From Paracoccaceae bacterium (lineage in GTDB: Bacteria > Pseudomonadota > Alphaproteobacteria > Rhodobacterales > Rhodobacteraceae), in contig VYFX01000008.1 in NCBI GenBank assembly GCA_009842205.1, positions 1,998 to 51,168 of the forward strand: a DNA stretch of 49,171 bases. The letters are read 5' to 3'. Positions 18,219 through 25,822 of this stretch are shown one piece after another; the first letter of the stretch is position 1; each line of letters starts with the position of its first letter. The notes under the pieces were generated by a model, which searched no databases, was not told the DNA's origin, and worked only from the letters and a program-made list of their open reading frames with translations. A program made the translations under genes and the position numbers.

Positions 18219-20660
18219 ATGAAGGTTGGCTTCAAGCATATACTGGAAAACCAATTTGAGGTTTTCACCCTACGAATTTGCCGATATAGATACCTTGTCA
18301 TTATAGGTGTGCTCATTGTTGCGGCGTTTGCAGCTAGTGGACTTCGGAATATTACCGTTGATACATCGAACGAATCATTTCTTTTCCCTGATGATCCTGT
18401 CCTTATCAGATATGAGGAGTTTCGTGAACAGTTCGGTCGAGACGATGTAATCATCATTGCGATAAAGGGAGATGATGTCTTTACGTTTGAATTCCTGAAC
18501 CGTCTGCAGAATTTTCACCAGAAGATTGCAGATGAAGTTCCCTTTGTTGCGTCCATTACATCCTTGATCAATATTCGAGAAACTCGTGGCGAAGGTGACA
18601 GATTGATTGTGGATGACCTGCTGACAACCTTGCCCACGAATCAAAATGAATTGGAAAATCTAAGGCGTAGAGTCCTTGCCAATCCACTTTATCAAAACAG
18701 GTTGATTTCAGCCGATGGTGAATTTACAAGCATAATTGTTGAACTGAGCAGATTTTCCGGTGAGGGAGGGCTTGCTGTAGATGATGCGCTTTCCTTTTTT
18801 GATGAGACCGATGTCCCAACTGCTAACAATGAAAAACTGACCGAGGCAGAAATTCATCAACTTGTCATGCAAATGGATGAGATGACCAGACAATACAGTA
18901 TCCAAGGATTTGAAGTTATTATGGCTGGCACTCCGGCAGTTACAGATACTCTCAAATTAACCCTGCAGGAAGATGTTCGCAAGTTTATCATCTTGGTTGT
19001 TGCCGTAATCATGGTACTGTTGTTGATTGCCTTTCGAGTGATAGGTGCTGTCGTTCTACCCCTCGGGGTTGTTCTCCTCGCGCTTGTATCCACAATTGGA
19101 TTAATGGGGCATTTGGGCATATCCGTCAAATTACCAACCGTCATTCTCCCGTCTTTCCTTCTTGCAGTAGGTGTTGGAGCAGCCATACATTTACTTGAAA
19201 TCTGGAAGCAAAAAAGAGCATCTAGTGAACAAGACCATCAAGCCATAGCGAGTGCAGTGAGACATGCCGGTCTTCCCATACTGCTAACCAGCCTTACGAC
19301 AGCTGTGGGTCTTGGATCGTTTTCACTTGCAGAGGTGGCACCGATCGCGGAGCTGGGCCTGTTTTCAGCAATCGGTATCATTATTGCCCTGATTTATACC
19401 TTGTTGCTGCTTCCTGCAGGATTGGCCATTCTCCCTGCAGGAAAGGTCAAAAAATCTCAACCCGAAAATGAAGGTGAACATGATATCATCAATAAGGCAT
19501 TGGTAAACATCGCTTCCTGGAGTGTCAGAAAAGCCAAACCGATTTGTGTACTATCTGCCTTGCTCTTGGCCGGTAGCCTTTTGGTTGCTGCACAACTCAG
19601 GTTTTCCCATGATGTCTTATCCTGGTTACCAGAGGAATGGCCTATTCGACAAGCTACCGAAATGGTAGACAAAAACATGGGAGGCTCCGTTTCTCTTGAA
19701 GTCATAATTGATACAGGGGTCGAAAACGGTTTGCATGATAGAAACACATTGATCAAAATTGATCAACTTTCGCAGGAAATCGAGGATGATCCAATTGGGG
19801 CACTATCCGTTGGCAGCACTTTATCAATTGCTGTTCTTCTCAAGGAAATTCATCAAGCTCTGAATGGCAACAACCCTGAATACTACCGTATCCCGGAAAA
19901 TGAACGATTGATTCCACAGGAATTTCTTCTCTTTGAAAATTCCGGCTCAGATGATGTTGAGGATCTGGTTGATTCAAGATTTCAAATTGGTCGTTTGAGT
20001 TTACGAGTTCCCTGGCGAGATACCTTGGAATACTCACCCTTCATAGACATTGTAAATGATAAATTCAAAGATGCATTCGGTAATTCTGCAACCTATGAGA
20101 TTACCGGCATAATGAGTCTGTTCAGTAGAACTCTCGAAGCAGCCATCTTTACCACTGCGAAAAGTTATGCAATCGCATTTGGGGCAATTACGATAATGAT
20201 GGTTCTACTGATTGGTCGTATTGCCAGCGGCTTGATCAGCATGATCCCGAACCTAGCACCCATTGCCATTACGCTGGCGACAATGCAAATCACAGGCATA
20301 CCGTTGAATTTGTTTACGATGCTCGTGGCTTCCATAGCCATCGGACTTGCGGTCGACGATACAATACATTTCATGCACCATTTTCATCGCTATCTGGATA
20401 AATTCGGAGATGTTGAGTTGGCGGTGCAAAAGACTCTGCTAACATCAGGTCGGGCCATGTTGACTACTTCAGTCATACTTTCGGCAGGTTTCTTCGTTTT
20501 CTGTTTTGCCAGCATGAGTAACCTGATTCAGTTCGGTATATTGACTGGCATGACCATTATTCTGGCACTTTTGGCAGATTTTGTTTTAGCCCCTGCCCTG
20601 ATGAGCCTGCGTTATGGTAAGATATATCCAAGAGAAACAAAACAGGAGAAAACAGTTTGA
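18219..20660 (+). CDS. RND/MMPL-family exporter
   Basis: The 813-residue inner-membrane protein has the two-fold RND layout. It has a transmembrane helix at about 24-43, a large periplasmic loop (44-240) and a bundle of five helices (about 245-410). A second single helix lies near 445-465, followed by another periplasmic loop and a final helix bundle (about 650-800). FSHDVLSWLPEEWPIR and the acidic GLAVDDTIHFMHHFHRY are typical of the MMPL/hydrophobe-exporter branch. These proteins use proton motive force to move lipids or hydrophobic compounds. The stop overlaps the start of the LolA-like gene, and the third gene is an outer-membrane barrel, so I infer an envelope-spanning export or lipid-transfer system. 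The cargo is unknown. Confidence 0.85.
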   Translation: MKVGFKHILENQFEVFTLRICRYRYLVIIGVLIVAAFAASGLRNITVDTSNESFLFPDDPVLIRYEEFREQFGRDDVIIIAIKGDDVFTFEFLNRLQNFHQKIADEVPFVASITSLINIRETRGEGDRLIVDDLLTTLPTNQNELENLRRRVLANPLYQNRLISADGEFTSIIVELSRFSGEGGLAVDDALSFFDETDVPTANNEKLTEAEIHQLVMQMDEMTRQYSIQGFEVIMAGTPAVTDTLKLTLQEDVRKFIILVVAVIMVLLLIAFRVIGAVVLPLGVVLLALVSTIGLMGHLGISVKLPTVILPSFLLAVGVGAAIHLLEIWKQKRASSEQDHQAIASAVRHAGLPILLTSLTTAVGLGSFSLAEVAPIAELGLFSAIGIIIALIYTLLLLPAGLAILPAGKVKKSQPENEGEHDIINKALVNIASWSVRKAKPICVLSALLLAGSLLVAAQLRFSHDVLSWLPEEWPIRQATEMVDKNMGGSVSLEVIIDTGVENGLHDRNTLIKIDQLSQEIEDDPIGALSVGSTLSIAVLLKEIHQALNGNNPEYYRIPENERLIPQEFLLFENSGSDDVEDLVDSRFQIGRLSLRVPWRDTLEYSPFIDIVNDKFKDAFGNSATYEITGIMSLFSRTLEAAIFTTAKSYAIAFGAITIMMVLLIGRIASGLISMIPNLAPIAITLATMQITGIPLNLFTMLVASIAIGLAVDDTIHFMHHFHRYLDKFGDVELAVQKTLLTSGRAMLTTSVILSAGFFVFCFASMSNLIQFGILTGMTIILALLADFVLAPALMSLRYGKIYPRETKQEKTV

Positions 20661-21457
20661 TGAGATTGATACTGAATTCAATTGTAGGATTTGTCCTTCT
20701 ATTGTTTATCCCATTGGCTGTAAATGCGGATAATACTGCATTGGATATCATGACCAGAGTTGAAACTCGGGATGATGGTGACAACCGAACCGACAATATC
20801 ACCATGACTCTGATTGATAAAAACGGACATGAGCGTCAACGACTCCTGCAAAGTTATCGAAAGGACGAGGGATCAACTGTCAGGCAGTTGATTTTCTTTC
20901 TGGAGCCAGCCAATGTTAGAAATACCGGTTTTTTGACCTATGACTATCAGGAACCAGATCGGGATAATGACCAATGGATTTACCTCCCGGAACTGTACAA
21001 GACCAAGCGAATTGCAAGTTCGGATAAATCGCAACCCTTCATGGGTTCTGATTTTTCATATGCCGACATGAACCGCAGGGTGCTTAACGAGTGGAACTTC
21101 AAGTTGTTGGGTGAAAAGGAAGTGAGGGGAGACACTACATGGTTGATAGAAGCCGTACCGGTTTCAAATGATGTTGAAAAGCGCTACGGTTATTCAAAAT
21201 CCGTTCTCTTTGTTCATCACGATCTGGATATGGTCGTAAGGGCCGTCCACTGGTTGACGAATGGCAAACTCAAATATCTGGATATATCCAGATTGCAGGA
21301 AATCGATGGTGTTTGGACGGCAACTGAACTTGATATGCGTACGGTAGAGGGAAAGGAGACCGTCCATCGAACGATTATGAGTTTTTCCAATGTTCGTTAC
21401 AATCAGGGGCTCAATGAAAACCTCTTTACCCAACGTCGACTAGAAAAGGGTTTATGA
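20660..21457 (+). CDS. Periplasmic LolA-like outer-membrane lipoprotein-sorting protein
   Basis: The protein has about 265 residues with a clear signal peptide (cleavage near VNA, about residue 24) and a strand-rich domain. Conserved-looking segments are QWIYLPELYKTKRI and GSDFSYADMNRR, which I associate with the LolA_like family (outer membrane lipoprotein-sorting protein, PF17131). The fold would give a hydrophobic cavity able to carry a lipid or lipoprotein across the periplasm. The ATG overlaps the exporter stop (TGATG), and the stop overlaps the next start (ATGA). The inferred role is a chaperone passing cargo from the RND exporter to the outer membrane. It is not LolA of the Lol pathway, because it is longer and sits with a dedicated exporter. 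Confidence 0.8.
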   Translation: MRLILNSIVGFVLLLFIPLAVNADNTALDIMTRVETRDDGDNRTDNITMTLIDKNGHERQRLLQSYRKDEGSTVRQLIFFLEPANVRNTGFLTYDYQEPDRDNDQWIYLPELYKTKRIASSDKSQPFMGSDFSYADMNRRVLNEWNFKLLGEKEVRGDTTWLIEAVPVSNDVEKRYGYSKSVLFVHHDLDMVVRAVHWLTNGKLKYLDISRLQEIDGVWTATELDMRTVEGKETVHRTIMSFSNVRYNQGLNENLFTQRRLEKGL

Positions 21458-22917
21458 TTCGTACATGGGGTCTTGCTGTCCTTGTAATTGGTATTCTTGC
21501 CAATCCCTCATCGGGGGAAATATCCGTCGAAGAAGCTCTTGAGGGCTTTGGATTTGATAACAGTGAAACCGAGACCGACCCGTCAACAATAATTACCGGC
21601 GATTCTGATTTGTCGGATTTGGATGCCATTTTGGATGAATTTGAAACCACCGATGAACCCCCTGCTCCGACCCTGCAAACTCCCGAAGATCCGTTTCAGA
21701 ATACTCCTCGCACTAGTTTAAGCGGATCTGTCAGACAAAAATTTGTCGTGAACTTTTCCCATGATGCACCTAACCCTGGTGAATATGACCATAGGGGGTT
21801 GTCGTCCATGAGTACCCGTCTTGATTTGAAACTTGACAATAAGATCGGCGATGATTTTCGTTTGCTCCTTGGTGGACATTTACTTTTTGATCCCATTGAA
21901 CCTGAACAGTTTCAACCAGCTCAGAATGCCGGAGTTTCAAACTTCTCGGATTTTGAAGTAGAAATTGACGAGGCTTATTTACAGGGATCCTTGTCGGATT
22001 CAATCGATCTGACATTCGGGAGGCAAATTGTGGTTTGGGGTCGTTCCGACCAGTTTCGAGTTACAGACATCCTTAATCCGGTCAACAATCGGACACCAGG
22101 GCTTACTGACATCAAAAATCTCAGGCTGCCGGTTACCATGGCTCGGCTTGATCTCTATTCAGGATCTTGGACTTCAAGCCTGATATTGATTCCTGAGCGA
22201 AGATTTGACAGAACACCTGAACCAGGGAGTGACTATTATTTTGGGCCGTCAACGCTACCTCCACGAGACAATCCCGGTGGTAGGTTCAGCAAACCTGATT
22301 TTGCGGCTTCACTAACAGGTACATTTTCAGGTTGGGACCTGTCATTTTATTCGGCCCGTATATTGAGCCGCAGCCCCTATATTGAAACGGGTTCCAATGG
22401 GCCAGTACGGAAGCATCAGCGTATCAGCATGCTTGGTTCAGCAGCCAATTTCGTAGTTGGCAGTTGGTTGGTGAAGGCAGAAGCAGCCTACCACAAGAAC
22501 CTGCGATTTTCGAATATTACAGAAAAGGATTTTGAACGGCTTACCGCACTGGTTGGGGTTGAGTATTCGGGAATTATTGACACCACCTTGGCCCTTGAGG
22601 TTGTTTCAAGCCGTATCAAAGATTTCGACAACCGATTGCTGGAGCAACCCAATACCCAAAAAGAAAATGAAACGGAAATGGCATTTCGTGTGGGCAGAAC
22701 ATTTTTAAATGAGTCACTTGAATTGTCAATGGCCGCGAGAGCTCCAACTCCCATAGGGAGCAATGGTGGTCTCGTCAGGACACAATTGTCTTATGATCTC
22801 AACGATTCAGTGGAGATCTATGGTGGTACACTTCTGTATTTTGTCGGTGATATTCCTCCTTACAGCAAGATTGCTGACAATGACCGCCTGTTTTTGGGCC
22901 TGAATTATCATTTCTGA
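21454..22917 (+). CDS. DUF1302-like outer-membrane beta-barrel protein
   Basis: The 487-residue protein starts with a short signal peptide and an acidic, disordered-looking linker (about 22-85). A long alternation of amphipathic strands follows and ends in phenylalanine (LGLNYHF), the outer-membrane barrel signature. The segment TFGRQIVVWGRSDQFRVTDILNP matches the DUF1302 pattern as I remember it. I infer that it is the outer-membrane component of the three-gene export system. A channel or a lipid-receiving barrel are both possible. There is no obvious terminator after it, only a short T-run in the first 12 bases of the gap. Confidence 0.75.
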   Translation: MIRTWGLAVLVIGILANPSSGEISVEEALEGFGFDNSETETDPSTIITGDSDLSDLDAILDEFETTDEPPAPTLQTPEDPFQNTPRTSLSGSVRQKFVVNFSHDAPNPGEYDHRGLSSMSTRLDLKLDNKIGDDFRLLLGGHLLFDPIEPEQFQPAQNAGVSNFSDFEVEIDEAYLQGSLSDSIDLTFGRQIVVWGRSDQFRVTDILNPVNNRTPGLTDIKNLRLPVTMARLDLYSGSWTSSLILIPERRFDRTPEPGSDYYFGPSTLPPRDNPGGRFSKPDFAASLTGTFSGWDLSFYSARILSRSPYIETGSNGPVRKHQRISMLGSAANFVVGSWLVKAEAAYHKNLRFSNITEKDFERLTALVGVEYSGIIDTTLALEVVSSRIKDFDNRLLEQPNTQKENETEMAFRVGRTFLNESLELSMAARAPTPIGSNGGLVRTQLSYDLNDSVEIYGGTLLYFVGDIPPYSKIADNDRLFLGLNYHF

Positions 22918-22969
22918 TTTTTTTTCTTATGAACATCATTCAGTAAGAGAACAATGACCTTGTGGTGTA

Positions 22970-23184
22970 TTATGCATATCGCAAGGGTCTTGGACCTGGT
23001 TCAATTGCCTCCAGCATCGTTTGATTTAATCTGAACATCAATTCCGATTTCAAATCCATGCAATCAGGATCATCCCAAAGATTTCTTGTTTCATTTGAAT
23101 CTGTATTCAAATCATATAGCTCCCCTGTATCAAGACCCTTGTAGATTGTCAATCGATGGGAGTCGGTTATCAAATTTCGAATGT
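22970..23184 (-). pseudogene. Remnant of a second sulfatase gene (3' end only)
   Basis: On the minus strand this encodes the last 70 or so residues of a protein almost identical to the C-terminus of the sulfatase at 24254-25822, including NLITDSHRLTIYKGLDTG and ending GPRPLRYA. By eye only about two residues differ, although about ten bases do. The frame stays open upstream for roughly 40 more codons, but that sequence is unrelated to the sulfatase. The mostly silent differences suggest the fragment was once part of a full paralogous gene under selection and not a very recent copy. The 5' part is missing and a toxin-antitoxin pair occupies the space. Confidence 0.8.
22972..23184. repeat. Direct repeat copy 1 (sulfatase 3' end)
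   Basis: These 213 bases match 24256-24468 in the same orientation without gaps and with about ten substitutions counted by eye. The match starts at the final codons of both reading frames and ends abruptly after TTTCGAATGT. Confidence 0.9.
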
Positions 23185-23325
23185 AGATGAGATTTACTCG
23201 TGAGGAATAATAAAAGTAAAATGAGTTTGGATGGAGTGAGCAAGGAAATATTTGGTTATATGCATTTCTTTGAACCGAGGGAATGACGGCTTGATAAGAA
23301 TTGCCCAAAACACTATAATCAATTG

Positions 23326-23598
23326 ATGCGTTTTAGATGGGACCCTAGCAAAAGTGCAAAGTGTCGGGCTGAACGTGGCTTTGATTTTGACTATGCAAGC
23401 AGGGTCTTTTCTGACCCTAGTCATAGCATTGTGGATTCCTCACGTCGTGGTGAAGCCCGCTATAAGGTTTACGGTATGATTGAGGGCCGGGTTTATGTCG
23501 TTGTCTATACACCTCGTCCTGGTTCAATCTATCGAATTATTTCGGCACGTAAAGCCAAACCAAGAGAGGTTAGAGAGTATGAAGACAGTGGAAATTGA
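23326..23598 (+). CDS. BrnT-family (DUF497) toxin
   Basis: This is a roughly 90-residue ribonuclease-like toxin of the RelE-fold BrnT family. The protein opens with MRFRWDPSKSAKCRAERGFDF, matching the family's WDPxKAxxNxxKHGVxF, and continues with ASRVFSDP and a late IYRIISARKAKPREVREYE that matches IRIISARxATxxExxxYE. In known systems BrnT cleaves mRNA and is neutralised by a cognate antitoxin. The ATG at 23326 is chosen over the TTG three bases before it. The last 20 bases overlap the antitoxin gene. Confidence 0.88.
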   Translation: MRFRWDPSKSAKCRAERGFDFDYASRVFSDPSHSIVDSSRRGEARYKVYGMIEGRVYVVVYTPRPGSIYRIISARKAKPREVREYEDSGN

Positions 23599-23914
23599 GG
23601 TTGACCCCAAGGACCCGTCAACCTTTCCCAAAGGCAGTATTGACTATAAAATGGTTGACGCAACCACCGAGGCCGATATTGACCGCCACATTGCTGAGGA
23701 TCTGGAAGAGGAACGGCAGGAAATGGCAAGGTTTATACGTCAGTTGAGGGGCCGAATGAATCTTAGTCGGAGAGAGTTTGCCCGACGCCTGAGGATTTCT
23801 CCCAATACCGTCAGGCATTGGGAAGAGGGTAAGCGTTTCCCTAGTGGGACGGCATGTTCCCTTTTGCGTGTCCTGGACAAGGAACCCGATACCGTTTTGC
23901 GTGTTCTTGCCTAA
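23579..23914 (+). CDS. Helix-turn-helix (XRE-type) antitoxin of the BrnT pair
   Basis: The protein has 111 residues from the ATG at 23579, which overlaps the toxin end by 20 bases. The N-terminal half is acidic and probably wraps the toxin. The C-terminal half (about 55-111) is a helix-turn-helix: MNLSRREFARRLRISPNTV and RHWEEGKRFPSG, then a LLRVLDKEPDTVLRVLA tail as in NadS/HigA-like antitoxins. It is not the ribbon-helix-helix BrnA type usually paired with BrnT, so the pair is a mixed-family module. The HTH probably autoregulates the operon. Toxin-first gene order is normal for this type. Confidence 0.85.
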   Translation: MKTVEIEVDPKDPSTFPKGSIDYKMVDATTEADIDRHIAEDLEEERQEMARFIRQLRGRMNLSRREFARRLRISPNTVRHWEEGKRFPSGTACSLLRVLDKEPDTVLRVLA

Positions 23915-24253
23915 AATAGGTTTGTGGGTTCCAGTCTGCCAACCTGCAATATATTCTGGGGTCATCGTAGGGAGAGTTGAACCATAATTACATCTCAGTT
24001 GGACCGCTAATAACGATAATATAAAGCAGGACATTTTGTGGATAATGGGTTGCTGAAATTTCATCTGGAAATCCCGATAAGCCGTATAGCAGAGCTATAG
24101 GAAACTTAGCATTAATTTAGAGTTTAATCTGAATGGAAGAAATATTCCTGACCATTGGGATTCCAGTGATTATACCTTAATTGTTTGGGGAATTTGATAG
24201 TTGGTCTTGTATTTCTGGAAAAGGTGCTTTTTTGTTCTTAATCTTCATCCGGT
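23915..24253. other. Gene-free stretch between the antitoxin and sulfatase ends
   Basis: These 339 bases lie between two convergent genes. I see no credible coding frame, no strong terminator hairpin and no inverted repeats that would mark an inserted element. There is an AT-rich part around 24105-24190 and a T-run near 24230. Confidence 0.5.
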
Positions 24254-25822
24254 TCATGCATATCGCAAAGGTCTCGGACCTGGTTCAATAGCCTCCAACA
24301 TTGTTTGATTTAATTTGAACATCAATTCCGATTTCAAATCCATGCAATCAGGATCATCCCAAAGATTTCTTGTTTCATTTGAATCTATATTCAAATCATA
24401 TAACTCCCCTGTATCAAGCCCCTTGTAGATTGTCAATCGATGGGAGTCTGTTATCAAATTTCGAATGTTTGGTCTACTCGGCAAGCCAGGATATATCTTG
24501 TTTTCTTCATGTTCAATCAATACTGAATTTCTAACAGTTACCCCTGAATGGATTTGTGGCATGAAAGATCGTCCCTGCATGCCGAAAAAGGGTAATATGT
24601 TACAACGATCCAGAATACTGGCTCCAATATCCATGGAAGCAGCAAGACCGTCAATCAGTTTTGGAACTTGTAGTCGCGGTTCAACCCAAATAAACGGTAC
24701 CTTGTTAACTGACACATGAGGAAATGGCCCCTTCAGCAACAAGGAAAACGATCCCATGTAATCGCCATGATCAGAGTTGAATATAATGATTGTATTATCT
24801 GATTGCCCGGTCTCATCAAGCAAATCCAGTATATCTCCTATTGCCTCGTCTATCATGGTGATCATACCGGCAGTCAGAGCCATTGCTTCCCTGATCTGGC
24901 GATGTGGTGCCATAAATGCCTGTTGTGGATTTCCTGGATGTATCCCCTGATCCATCAACCGTTTCCAGCAACGAAGTTGAATTGGAGGGTTTTGATGAGC
25001 CTCATAGGGTAAATCAACCTTGAACTCTTTCGGGTCATACATGTCCCAATATTTCCCTGGTGGCGTAAAAGGATGGTGTGGATCAGGAAAGGAAACAAAG
25101 GCAAAAAATGGTTCTTTGCTATCCGTTCGGCCTTTCAGGTATTTTTTTGCCTCCTCCCGTATATATGAAGTTGGATATAATTCTTCGGGAATACGGGTTC
25201 GAAAGGCCTGCGGGTTTTCGAAATCGTGAGGATATTGATTGGCTCTATCCCTAATTTCAAACCATTCATCGGTTTGTTTTTTCAGCCATTGAAGATAATG
25301 GCCACCGCAAGTATCACCATGATTGGTAACCATTCGTACATGATCAAACCCGTAATAGGGCGTCGGCACCTCGTAAAATTGGTCACCCTCATAAGTTTCA
25401 GGATGTTCCATGTCATAGGTTGAACCATTAGGTTTCAAGGCTTCCGGAAAATTATTGTTGATTTCATTGTTTCGACCTTCTGAACCAACTGGCCTGTCTG
25501 TGAAAGGTTGAAGGTGACTCTTACCTATTGAGGCGGTGTGATAACCGGCATCTCTGAGCAAATCCACAAAAGTAATTGCTGATTCAGTCAGTGGAAGTCC
25601 ATTATGTCTCAATCCGTTGACCGAGGGATACCTTCCGGTAAAAATTGCGGCCCGATTAGGCATGCATACAGGCGTAGTTACATAGAAATTGGTAAACCTT
25701 GAACCCTTGCTGGCAAGACTGTCAATATTTGGCGTTCTGACCACAGGATGGTCAGAACATCCCAACCAGTCAGCCCGATGCTGGTCTGTCATGAAATAGA
25801 TAATATTGGGCCGCTTGGTCAT
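24254..25822 (-). CDS. Type I sulfatase, probably cytoplasmic
   Basis: The 522-residue protein belongs to the formylglycine sulfatase/alkaline phosphatase superfamily and would hydrolyse a sulfate ester. The modification site is C53 in VCMPNRAAIFTGRYP, the C-x-P-x-R motif with Asn where Ser or Ala is usual. GYHTASIGKSH (about 93-103) supplies the conserved Lys and His, FMTDQH the first metal aspartate, and NSDHGDYMG the later metal ligands. There is no signal peptide, so it should act in the cytoplasm as choline sulfatases do. Its ATG overlaps the TRAP permease stop (ATGA). The substrate is probably the compound imported by that transporter. No formylglycine-generating enzyme is in this window. 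Confidence 0.88.
   Translation of the reverse strand: MTKRPNIIYFMTDQHRADWLGCSDHPVVRTPNIDSLASKGSRFTNFYVTTPVCMPNRAAIFTGRYPSVNGLRHNGLPLTESAITFVDLLRDAGYHTASIGKSHLQPFTDRPVGSEGRNNEINNNFPEALKPNGSTYDMEHPETYEGDQFYEVPTPYYGFDHVRMVTNHGDTCGGHYLQWLKKQTDEWFEIRDRANQYPHDFENPQAFRTRIPEELYPTSYIREEAKKYLKGRTDSKEPFFAFVSFPDPHHPFTPPGKYWDMYDPKEFKVDLPYEAHQNPPIQLRCWKRLMDQGIHPGNPQQAFMAPHRQIREAMALTAGMITMIDEAIGDILDLLDETGQSDNTIIIFNSDHGDYMGSFSLLLKGPFPHVSVNKVPFIWVEPRLQVPKLIDGLAASMDIGASILDRCNILPFFGMQGRSFMPQIHSGVTVRNSVLIEHEENKIYPGLPSRPNIRNLITDSHRLTIYKGLDTGELYDLNIDSNETRNLWDDPDCMDLKSELMFKLNQTMLEAIEPGPRPLRYA
24256..24468. repeat. Direct repeat copy 2 (inside the intact sulfatase)
   Basis: This is the intact counterpart of copy 1 at 22972-23184. 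It forms the 3' end of the sulfatase coding sequence. The two copies are 1,284 bases apart and enclose the BrnT/HTH module. Confidence 0.9.

Noticed and set aside
23618-24064. 148-codon minus-strand frame over the antitoxin gene and the gap
   Set aside because: It overlaps the convincing HTH gene on the other strand and shows no family features.
22918-24253. Insertion sequence carrying the BrnT module
   Set aside because: No transposase, terminal inverted repeats or short target-site duplication were found. The flanking repeats are sulfatase coding sequence.
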